From: Lithospermum erythrorhizon | Taxonomy: Eukaryota > Streptophyta > Magnoliopsida > Boraginales > Boraginaceae | Direction: 5' to 3' | DNA length: 64,000 nt | NCBI GenBank assembly: GCA_019722365.1 | Contig: JADFUC010000391.1 | Coordinates: 372,001 to 436,000 of the forward strand | In this document: in pieces, positions 53,850 to 64,000 of the stretch | How positions within the stretch are numbered: the first letter of the stretch is position 1 | Layout of the letters: the number at the start of each line of letters is the position of its first letter | Translations under genes and position numbers: made by a program | Notes under the pieces: model-generated | What the model was told of the DNA's origin: nothing | What the model saw: only the letters and a program-made list of their open reading frames with translations | Databases searched by the model: none

Positions 53850-55479
53850 TCCCCTCAAACGCGATTTCAGACTCCAGCTTTCTTTCAAAGTCTGAAACAC
53901 CTCTGTCTTCAATGGCTTTGTAAGAATATCGGCTAATTGTTCTTCTTTCCCCATGTAAAGGCACCAATTTTACAATCTTGTTGTTTACCCTGTTTTGTCA
54001 AACGATATTTAATGTTTATATGTTTCCGACCGTTTGACAATCGGATTTTTTGTGAGCATGAGCGTATTTGTTATCTACATAAATCATAATCGGATTCCTT
54101 TCTTTTTGCTAGATTTGACTCATTTAATATAGCCTAACCATACATAGTTTCTCACATGTGCATGAAGCCAGCCATATATCTGTGCTGGGATACGCTTAGG
54201 AAATAGACTGCTTTCAGTCAGTTTCACGACTACGTTAATATTTGGCCGAGCTAATGAAATGTATATCCGAGGTATTTTCCCCTGCCATCCGAATCACCAC
54301 CATAATCACCGCCTCGAATAGCCAAATAATTGAATTTTCGAGAATGAGTAAAATAAAACCATATTCAAGTGTTCTTTTACGTATCTTTAAAATTTTTTAG
54401 AGATCTTACTTGCTTTTCCATGTACCATTTATGTCCTTAACCGAAGATACATAATATATGGATCTAGTGAAAGCAGATACCTCAAACTTCCAACCAGAGT
54501 TTTGGAACAGTATTTATCACCCTTTCATTGAATTAATTTAACTTCATTCCTACTGTCAGTTTGCCTGCTAACGGGCCAGTATTCTTCATTCTAAACTTGC
54601 TTAACATTTATTTTGCATATTTTTTCTCATGACAAAGATTTGTAGCTTGACTTTGTGTGACTGACCCAAGAAAAAGACATTTGGATATATATCCTCACAT
54701 TTCAAATTCAACAATCATTACTTCTTAAACTCAATTAAATGATTGAAGTCATGTACTCTAAGTGAAAAATCATATCATCTGCTAAGAAGCACACAATCAT
54801 CATATTATTTACTTTTTGATTTATTTTTATGTAGAGAGTATGCTCATATGGACTTTCTTTCACAAAACAATTTTCTCTCGAAAGTACTCATCCACCTCTT
54901 TAAGTGCTCCAAGCTCCTGGAGTCAGCTTTTAAACCATATAACGCTTTCTTTAGCACTATGCCTCGACCTTTTCAATATATATCCAGTGGTTGCCTGTCA
55001 TAAATTTCTTCTTCTAGATAACCATTCAAGAAATTTAATTTGGCCATCCTACTGATATTCCTTCTACTTCCATTTGAATGCAATCGCTATACAAGCCTTA
55101 TGCAATGTCTACCTTTACATCAGCAAACACTTCACTCATAATCGATTCCATACCGGCTTGTAAACTTTAACTACTTGTGTCTTCCTCGTATTTTTTCTAT
55201 TTTTCCTTCTTGCTGTCTTTTTCTTTGTATAAATTCAATTCCTTAACTCCAATTGTATTATTTCTTAGGTTAGTCAGAAGTCTCAAGTGTCATTTCTTTT
55301 AATTGAACCAATTTTCATCCATAGCTTTTTTCCATTTTTCTTTTCATTAGCTTCTTCATGTTATTTCCTGATCACATTCTCTGGCTTAAACAAATAAAGA
55401 ATAATCAAAATTTCTGTATCGGACTTGTCTCGCCTATAAATTTCATCTTAGCTCTCATGTTCTTCCGTGCTCCTCGAAT

Positions 55480-56310
55480 TGTTAGAATCTAGTATGAATT
55501 TTATTTCAGATAAACACCAAATTCATACATCCTGATCCCTGTAAAATGATATAACACTAAAAACACATACTCAATTATAATAACAGTTGGTTGCAATACT
55601 AGGAGAGGCTGAACTTGCTATTTGTGGTTTCATGTGAATACGGGTTGATCGATGAAAATCAAGAGAAGAAATTAATTTCTTCCCTGAATGTTTTGCCATA
55701 TGGGAGGGAGATGGTAGAAAGCAAGCTGTTTTTCTATTTCATGAAAACACATTTTATTTAAAAACCACAAGCTGCTTATATGACATTAAAACCCAGCCCA
55801 AACCCGAATAGCTTAATGAGCCGAATTCAAGTAAGTTTAATTAAACCGTTAAGTAAAATCAAACATCAACAGTTGTTAGCTAGCAATCATCAAGTTATTA
55901 ATAAGCTTCACTAACTATCGAATTAATTCAATTGACTAATTACCACCAAGCCTCATCCAATTTGTTATATATTTTACATTATCATGTAAAAATCAACAGG
56001 AATATCTTCGTTGATTACAATCAACTCTCAATTTAGCAAATTTAGTTAATTTCATGATGAAATATAATCCAACGCTTATATGTGTACACATTCTGTGCCT
56101 GATAATAGTAAAGCTGTATAATAATAATAATTGACCAATTACTATTATTATAACTATTTAATGAGTAAGATCTAGCAAATCGTCATGACCCCTTTTTTAA
56201 ATTATCATGAGAACTGTCCAGTAATATACACTATTTTATGGAACACTAAGTTCCAAAGAATCCATTTAACCAACCCAAGAAATGAATCGATACACAATTG
56301 TCGCAACGGG
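55480..56310 (-). repeat. Solo LTR, copy B
   Basis: Plus-strand left end TGTTAGAATCTAGTATGAAT. It shares with copy C the words AATGATATAAC, ACTAATTACCAC/TTAACTAAT, the AATAATAATAATT block, AAATTATCATGAGAAC and AATGAATCGATACACAATTG. It lies between the post-integrase and reverse-transcriptase parts of copia element 2. The right border is diverged and approximate. Confidence 0.68.
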
Positions 56311-56724
56311 CATAATAAAAGAGAATCAATTTATCGTAACATAATTGTCACATCGTTACCACTCATGTTGTCGTTTCAGTGTTATTGTATGCTGATCAAG
56401 AGTTTTTGATTTGACCATGGAGGAGTTAGATCGTCATTTCCACCATCTACTGTGTTGGTGTCAACATTTTCATCATCATCATTGAAGAATAGACCTGTCA
56501 CTTTTCTTTCTTCCGCGCTCCATCTCCAGTAGTCTGTTTCATCAAATTCAACATCCCTCGAAATGATAACCTCATTGGTGAGTGGATTGTAGACCCTGTA
56601 CGCCTTGCTTCTTTTGTCATATCCGATGAAGATACATTTCTTTCCTTTGTCGTCAAGCTTCTTTCTTTTTTGATCAGGCACATGTGCATACACAATGCAT
56701 CTGAAAATTCTGAGATGTTCAACA

Positions 56725-57706
56725 TGTTAAAATCTAGTATGAATTATACTTGTGATTAACAACAATTTAATTCATAAGATCCTCGATCCTCAAAATGATA
56801 TAACTCAATCTAAAAACACATATAATTACTATATGAATACGAGTACTTACATAAGAATGAAAACAAACGAATCACTCCTTCAAGCAATTTGCCTCTGTAT
56901 CCCTTTCTCGTAAACTCTCTCAATTGAGCCACCAACACCAAATAGGTGTTCTCTAGATTGCACACACCAGGAGGGAGTTGAATCCAAAACTTGAACTTGC
57001 TGTAGTTTCACGAACAAACGGAAGAGAGAATTTCTTTCTAAAGAGTAGGAGTGGCGGTTATATCGATTTATGCGTGGCTACAGGATTTCATCTCTGGCGT
57101 GAAAAAACCCTTTGTCTCATTCCCTTATATACCAATTTAATTTAACCCGATAAGCAACTCAAGAAATCAACTTAACCGTTAACTTAATTAGATCGCTTTT
57201 ATGTTTCTAATTAAATAATGAGTCACTAGCGAAGCTTGTTTCTACTTTAATTAACTTAACAAGTCAATTAAAGTACTAATTTAGTCACTATCAAATAACT
57301 TATCAAGTTATTCATCAATTTCAATCGCTATAATTAATTAAACTAGCAAGTTTAACTAATCATGTTCATCAATATATATTTGACAAACATATATATATAT
57401 ATAATACATCTTTCAATTTACAAGTTTTGTGTTTAATTCTCAGCATAATGAAGAGACCAAATGTCACTGTGACACAGACACTCAGAGGCCTTATATATAT
57501 TGTGATAATAATAATAATTTTGACCAATTACTATTATTATAACGACACTTGAAAAGATTCAGCACCGTCATAACCCCTTAAATTATCATGAGAACCTAAC
57601 TAGTAATATAAAATTACTAAGGTGAACATTGTCTCCAAAGAATCACATTTAACCAATCTCGTAAATGAATCGATACACAATTGTCGTATATTCATCATTT
57701 CCAACA
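56725..57706 (-). repeat. Solo LTR, copy C, with target duplication
   Basis: Runs from TGTTAAAATCTAG to ATTTCCAACA on the plus strand (982 bp). Flanks are CAACA (56720-56724) and CAATA (57707-57711), a 5-bp target duplication with one mismatch. Without the LTR and one flank, the copia 2 frame reads through as KPSIEHLRIFRC, a usual post-integrase sequence, which proves insertion into a pre-existing element. Confidence 0.8.
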
Positions 57707-59814
57707 CAATAGATGGTTTACTACCACCTATGCTTCATTCGAGTTCAATCCTTTACATTTTTTTGCTCTGACAACGTTCAACAAATAGATAGCACATAAC
57801 ACGGATTCAGCCTCCAAAATTTCTTGGCATATAGCTTCTTTCACCATACTTCTGCCATGTCAAGAATTGCGCGATTCTTCTTTCAGAATTCATTTTGTCA
57901 TGGTATGCCACATTAACTGGCGAATAATTTTCATGCTCTTTTGTAAAAATTATTAAACAAATTGAATTGTATTCGCCTCTCCTCCTATCGACCGAGTATC
58001 TTTAGACTCCGTCCACTTTGTTTTTCAACTATCATGAACTCCTTAAATTTTTCAAGAGATTTTGCTTTTTCTTTCAGTATGTATACCCAACTTTTTCGAC
58101 TATAGTCATCAATAAAAGTTAAGTAACACCTATTTCCTCCAAGTGAGCTGCGACGTCAAACGGACCAAATGTCTCACAACTGTCGCTAATGGCCTTTTAG
58201 CTCTCCAAGATTTTCTAACAGGAAAATTTTGACGATGTTGGTTTTCCTCGACACATACATCACATAGATGTTATGTTTCATTAATCATTAAAGTCCATTC
58301 CAACATATTTGTCTTTGATAATACTTGAGTCTAGCGAACCAAGATGACCAAATCTTAGATGTCATAATCCATGAAGTCATTTTTATACTGATCGACTTAA
58401 ACAATGCTCAGATCCCGCCTTTATGCTGTCCAACGTGAAAGTCGATTCTTGGTCATATCAACTTTGCAATCAATTCCCGAGCTGATTTTTATTGATAGAG
58501 AGTCTCCTTCATATTTACGGTATACCTTCTCTCTAGAAGTTGGTCCACACTAATGATGTTGCTCTTCAACGCAAGTATATAATAAAACATCATTTATAAT
58601 TCCTTTTTCTATTATTTAAGACAATCATTAAGTCTTGTCTTTCCTTTGTACCGAACCTTCGATGAATCACCAAAATAACTTCTCTCCATCGACGCTTCAT
58701 CCAACTTTGTGAATAGATCCTTCACCACATTACGCGACATTTACCAGTCGCCAAGCGTACCATATATTTTTGTGGTACTCTTCATTTCCATTATATGTTA
58801 GGAAAATGGTAGATCCAACATCTTTTCCTTCATCTAGTGTCAGAAAGTTATTTGATTCTTCCAATTTTAGGTGTCGACTATTAATTTAGACTCTAAAATG
58901 ACCATATTTGTTACAATTATAACATCAAGTCAGCGACTTATTCTTCGCTTGTTGATATCCGCTCTTTTCCTTTGGCCTATGAAATTTGACTACCTAATTA
59001 AACGGCCGATAACCTTCATTTTCGCCTCTATCAAAAGGTCAGTTTCTCCACGCCCTCTTCCACCTCGACACAAATTACGATTGGGCTTTCACCTATTCGC
59101 TGTGATATAACTATTGTTACATCGCTTGATTTTCATTAATGGACACTCTCGCTTTGGCACTTTCTTCTAAATGGTTTCAGATCATCATACCGTTCATCCG
59201 TTGTTCATGAGCTTCGGGAGAGAACCTCAAACTCATCAATCAAAATTGTTGACAAGTCTTTGATTCTTCACGAAGAATATAATCAAACTTTCTTGTCAAT
59301 GAGCGAAGAAGCTTCTCCATGGCCTTGACGTTATCAACTTGTTCTCCATTTCCTTTCATCTCATTTGTCACGGTTGTCAAACGAGTGACATATTCACAAA
59401 TCATTCTTTAACTTTTCATTTTAATTCACCTCGGCCTCATACTCTAAGCCGTGACTCCTTCTTCACTATTTCAACTCCTTGAAATGTTCTTTGTAAGATC
59501 TCCCACGCTTCCATGGATGTTTTTACCTCTGATATTTTTTCAAAGGTTGATTCGTTAACACCTTGAAAAATTTCAAATAATGCTTTCTTGTCCTCATGGT
59601 ATCTTCTAACAGATGCTCTATCTAAGATTCGAAAGAGTCATTTCAACATCTCGAATTTTGGGGTTCGTAAGGATGTCCTGAGATATCTCGAGAACCGAGT
59701 AGAACTATTTGTATACTCCATTCCCATATTTGTGGTCAGTCAATTTTGGAATTTAAGTGACAATCATATTCTATTTTTATTCTCCCTCGAATGGAACCTT
59801 GGCTCGATACCACT

Positions 59815-60125
59815 TGTTGGAAATGTTTGTTCAAAAAATATATATATTATTACAAGTAATTTAGAATAAATCTATTACAGCCTCCATCATTTCGCTTCTA
59901 TTCTCTCTACTAGATAGACTTGTATTATTTTGTTAAATGTTTTTCTATATATATTGTTTATATTACTACATGCAGTGAGATATTTATAGTGAAGAAAATT
60001 CGGTAATCTCGCGTGCATTTCTGATGCATAAACTATTACCCGTATAAAACTAATGATCTATATTTTATTATTATTTTGTTCCACTATTTTTTTGTCCGCA
60101 TGCAATGCGCGATTGTAAATTCTAA
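59815..60125 (-). repeat. 5' LTR of copia element 2
   Basis: Begins TGTTGG on the plus strand, two bases from the primer-binding site, and aligns over its length with 53518-53849. It has diverged by many substitutions and indels, so the insertion is not recent. Confidence 0.78.
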
Positions 60126-62862
60126 CCATGGTTACCCCTACTGCAAAGACCAACTGAAATGGTATTTTCATTTGGTTAAGGTGGCATTAGTTGACTGAAA
60201 TGGTTGAAAAAATAAATTGGAAGTCATGTTTTGAACTAGAATTATCTTTTGGTGAAGTATGTATCTAACAACAGTAGTTCCAGTTAAACCTAAAAGTTCT
60301 ATGGGTGGATTGTCAATTTTCGACATCACCTATTATTACGCGGATAGATCTTATTTGCTACCATACTCTTTTTCATGCATTATTTTATGACTCCCTTTTA
60401 AAATATTGAAACAAAATGAATAATTTGAATATAATCATATCTATAAATTTCAAAATAGAAAGTCATGAAAGAAGGTACATAAAATAGGTAAATGATCCTC
60501 TCTGATTATATATTTATTATCATGGGTCATGACACTTCAAAACGCCTTTATAAAAAAAGATTAAAACGCCAAGAAATTTAAGAAGTTTTACGCCACTACG
60601 CCTCAACTACACGCATTTATGTATCAGTTTGGTTCTTCAACTAATCAAGATTTGGATACTTATAAACCAATTTATATACAAGGCTTCCCAAAGAAAGAAT
60701 GAACCCACACCTCGTATGAAGGTAAGCAATGTCACGCGACAACGAACAACTTATCAAAGAGCTCTTAATCAAAATCATTTTCTTAAAATTTATGTTTTTT
60801 TTTTATAAACTTTAGTAAAATTTATGTGATCATACATGAATGTAATCTGCAAGAAATCATGAAAGCGGATTTTCAGGAGATTGAAAGAAACCTCGATATG
60901 ACCTCTTCCTTTTGTATGTTTTGCACAGTGTGTATAATTCTGTCAGTTTTTTCTCAGTCCTTCTGCATTCATATAATTTGTTTAAATCACTCCACTTTTT
61001 GTTTCTCTTTGTTTTTCAACCTTTCATACTTAGGAACAAGCTCATAGCTCATAGTTTTCGGTCTCTAATAATTGTCTAAACAGTACTTACATTCAAGAAA
61101 TTAAAAAGCATCAACGGTATACCTGGATGTAGGATCATGGATCCAGAAATCTAATTTTATTGATATATACTGTTAATAGATAAATTAACTTACACTGAGA
61201 AATATTATAAAATTATGTTAATACATAATCGATCGAGAGAACATCGTTTTAATTAACCGTGATTTTTCAACAACAAAAATTAGTATGGTACTATTCCACT
61301 ACCTTACTTACCAAAGGTATGCCTATGTATTGGACTCTAAACGAACTTTGAGTCATGAACGAGTCAAAGTCTTCGTAATATTTGACTTGAAAATTTAATA
61401 ATTATCTATTACTAGTATTAAACTTAGTTTATATTGAGTATACTGTATTTTAGGTTCAAAAATTCAAATGTTAGCCAATGATGATAGTATGATGAAAGTT
61501 GCCATTATTGGAAAACGTTGTTAAGTCTCTCTATTTACCTATTGTTCTCAAATTCATCATTACATCCATTTTAGTCTCCAACTGCCAATTTGGAAAAAAA
61601 AAATTCCAGGTGATAGTAGTTAGGCCTCCAAAGAATTGACTCCTTGATTAATTATACGCCTAATTTTTTTCCTTCATTGAAATCATTAAGTAGTTCTATT
61701 TGTCAAAAACTTTGACAAGGAATATGAACCTAGATTACATTGTTATCTGATAAAATGTCTTATTCAGAAATTATTAGGCTCGAGGTCAGATGATTTACTG
61801 ACCTTGTAAATGAATTTGAAATGTAACTATCAAATCCAACTTGATCATGTGTGTGCGTGGAAACTGGAAAGTCATAAATCTTTCGGGTCATGTTTTGTTG
61901 TGTATAGGTAAGAATCAGCACACGAATTACCTAAATATTGTCCTATCTTAAATATTGAATAAGTCAAAAAAAAAATTGAAAATATATACTTGATCATTTA
62001 AATATTTTCCCAAATAGTTTAGGTCACGCCTTGATCATACTCACATTTATTTGTCTTCCTCAAATCAAATTTGTATTTGTTAATATATATAATTACTTTG
62101 AGAATTATAAAAAATAAAATATAAAATTTGCTTGATTGTTTTGTTTATAAGCAATAGCTATGTACTATAATGAGCTACCAAATCAGCTAGAAAGGAAACA
62201 CACCTACGCACTAATACTTCTTTGGACGCGAATTTAACATACATACTATTTTTATCGGCGGCCTAATCAAGACAAGATTCAATAAAAGAATTGTAGATCT
62301 CACAGCAAATTTAAAAAAGATACAAAAATATAATGGAAGCCAGAGTCTACAAACATATAGAAGGCCTTATTTAAATCTTATCACATACTACTGTAGTAAA
62401 CTATACATACATATATATATAGAGTGACATGCATGCATATCATACTACTAGTTCACCGAGTTATTCAAGTACGATAAGTAGCACACAGCATGCATACAGC
62501 ACTAGTTTGTACTGTGCCATCTTAATTACATCGACTAATATTTTGTTGCATAAATAACATTATTATTATAAGTACTCCTTCATCCCACAAAATTATTTAT
62601 TTTTGATTTTTTTTTTCATTACTTGAATTTTAATGGTAAATATTTTGTCAGATCAGATAATACCATTTAAAATTATATTAATAAAAATTAGCATTTCAAA
62701 TCCTTTATTGATATATTTTATAAAATATTATACAACACAACAAATATATTTGGGCCAAAGTTTTAAAAATTATAATTATAAAAAAAAGATAATAATCTTA
62801 TGACTAAGAGTATATACTAAAACATAGAAAACATAAAATTAAAATCATATCTTGCATTATCA
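60126..62862. other. AT-rich intergenic region
   Basis: No coding exon, RNA gene or structured repeat recognised; short AT-rich words and MITE-like TACTCC stretches only. Confidence 0.4.
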
Positions 62863-63887
62863 TCAATCAGCGTCGTCTTGCAGCAGTTTCTGGCAATTGT
62901 GCAACAGGGGGGACTGCCCATTTTCATCACCAAATTTCCTGGTGTTGAAATGATCCCTTGCATGTGGTGATTTTACTGAGTCCCTCCTTTTCTGCTTATA
63001 CAGCAGAAAAACAAACCTATGGATGCCTATATTTGGTCTAGGCATTTCATAGCTAAATATCTCCTTCCCTGTATGTGTTATACATCATTCAAGAGTTGAA
63101 TATGATTTCAAAATGGAATATACTTTAAACTCTCAAAATTGAATAATTTTTTTAAAATTGAAATATTTGGTAAACTTTATTACTCCGTATATAAAATCCT
63201 GATTTTAAGTTAATATAGACATCACTTAAGAGTCCAATTATTGAGACTGAAATTTACAAATCTCTCTTCATGCATGCATTTCTGATTAATTTCTAGAAAG
63301 CAATCAAAGAAGCCCATGGTGAGACCATGGTGCTATGCATACCAATCTGTAGTCCCTGGAATGTCAGTCACAATCCTGAAAAACAGTCAAAATCATCATG
63401 TCATATAAGGTTTAGTAGTACAAATTAAACTCCTCTCTAGGGGCTTCAATAATTCCCTTAACATGATGGCATAGTTACAAACAATTATTGAGTTACATAT
63501 ATACTTCCTTCATTTCAAAATAAATAATTATTTAGATAAAAAGTGTTTTATTAAGAAATTATAAAAAACTACATTGGGATTATAAAAATTTACATTGAAA
63601 ATGTAAAAAACTATATTGGAAATGTAAAAATATATATTAAAATTATAAACACCAATCATCATAAAAAATAAAATTTCTGTATCTACATGATTTTCAAAAC
63701 TAGAATATATAAATTACCTATTATTATTAGCAATATATTCCATCATATTGGAGCAATAATTGGTTCTCTATATTTTTTCATTTCATTTCCAAACTATATC
63801 TATAGTTTATCCTATCTAAGCTTACCAGTGCAAGTGCTCCCTAAGGTATGGATCACTTGGGCCAGGAACATCTGGATCTGTCATGAT
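62863..63887 (-). pseudogene. TFL1/CEN-type PEBP gene, exons 2-4, broken
   Basis: TFL1/CEN proteins repress flowering and keep meristems indeterminate by competing with FT for FD. Minus-strand exon 2 is 63826-63887, exactly the family's 62 bp, encoding MTDPDVPGPSDPYLREHLHW. Exon 3 is 63343-63375 (IVTDIPGTTD) but has 33 bp instead of the usual 41. Exon 4 is 62863-63068 ([39 protein letters not shown]). The 8-bp deficit in exon 3 shifts exon 4 so that a TAG appears almost at once. At the 3' end the conserved GLPVAAVYFN region is partly deleted and the final RETAARRR-like codons are out of frame. Exon 1 would lie beyond the right edge. The [13 protein letters not shown] segment indicates the CEN/TFL1 side of the family, not FT or MFT. 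Confidence 0.82.
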
Positions 63888-64000
63888 CTAGCAAGAAAGT
63901 AAAAAAGATTAAATGAATAACCCCATCAAACATCACTATATTCATCGTAAGTATTTTTACAAGACAACAAGTCTTATTTTTTTTACATTTCATTTTATAG
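63888..64000 (-). other. Intron 1 of the TFL1/CEN-type gene (partial)
   Basis: The exon 2 acceptor (TTTCTTGCTAG on the minus strand) is followed upstream by AT-rich DNA to the window edge. Exon 1 is not present. Confidence 0.5.

Larger units (their letters stand above)
53518..60125 (-). mobile_element. Nearly full-length decayed Ty1/copia retrotransposon 2
   Basis: Paired LTRs bound a 6.6-kb element on the minus strand. Next to the 5' LTR is a primer-binding site TGGTATCGAGCC (59801-59812); next to the 3' LTR is a purine tract (TTTGAGGGGAA, 53849-53858). Between them, in copia order, are gag-like DNA (58300-59790), integrase (about 57740-58250), the post-integrase segment 56382-56693 (AHVPDQKRKKLDDKGKKC, IFIGYDKRSKAY, ISRDVEFDE), and degenerate reverse transcriptase and RNase H (53880-55470). 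Multiple stops and frameshifts make it inactive. Two solo LTRs (55480-56310, 56725-57706) account for nearly 2 kb of its length. Confidence 0.85.

Noticed and set aside
56382..56693. Stand-alone protein-coding gene on the minus strand
   Set aside because: The sequence is the post-integrase segment of copia element 2, exposed between two solo LTR insertions.

Overview
The window is nuclear DNA from a flowering plant, almost certainly a eudicot. Genes are split by GT-AG introns, intergenic DNA is AT-rich and packed with Ty1/copia remnants, and the gene set is plant-specific: a CDKB2 kinase, an AGCVIII kinase, a WIP zinc finger, a TFL1/CEN-type PEBP and a plant fatty acyl-CoA reductase. I cannot name the species. 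No organelle, bacterial or CRISPR signature is present.

Left part (1-19 kb). The 3' end of a PFP-alpha gene (+) enters from the left edge and stops early, with remnants of the normal tail behind the stop. An intact eight-exon CDKB2 gene (+) follows, then a fragment with the last two exons of an HDA9-type histone deacetylase whose terminal exon recurs nearby. Next come an F-box gene (-) broken at both ends, about 6 kb of old repeats, and an intact two-exon AGC1-12-type kinase gene (+).

Middle (19-37 kb). A DNA-transposon-like block with repeated GTACC-containing motifs is followed by a decayed copia element (-) carrying a nested solo LTR, and by a small glycine-rich one-helix membrane protein gene (-). 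Then comes a fatty acyl-CoA reductase gene (-) whose central exon(s) are missing. In their place sits a truncated copia element (+), which itself carries a complete Cassandra-type TRIM element with 5S-rRNA-like LTRs and a perfect 5-bp target duplication.

Right part (37-64 kb). A VPS4/SKD1 ATPase gene (-) has two frame breaks. A WIP-type C2H2 zinc-finger gene (-) has a 5-kb transposon-filled intron and a broken first exon. About 400 bp upstream of its start codon lies a nearly full-length decayed copia element (-) with both LTRs, primer-binding site and polypurine tract, itself hit by two solo LTRs. Exons 2-4 of a TFL1/CEN-like gene (-), also broken, run off the right edge.

Only CDKB2, the AGC1-12 homologue and the small membrane protein look intact. 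The genes do not form a pathway. The striking property is density of decay: six recognisable genes have truncations, frameshifts or lost exons amid nested retroelements, suggesting a low-constraint or low-recombination segment, or a set of degenerate paralogues. Assembly indels could explain some single-base breaks but not the exon loss or the exact 16-bp duplication.
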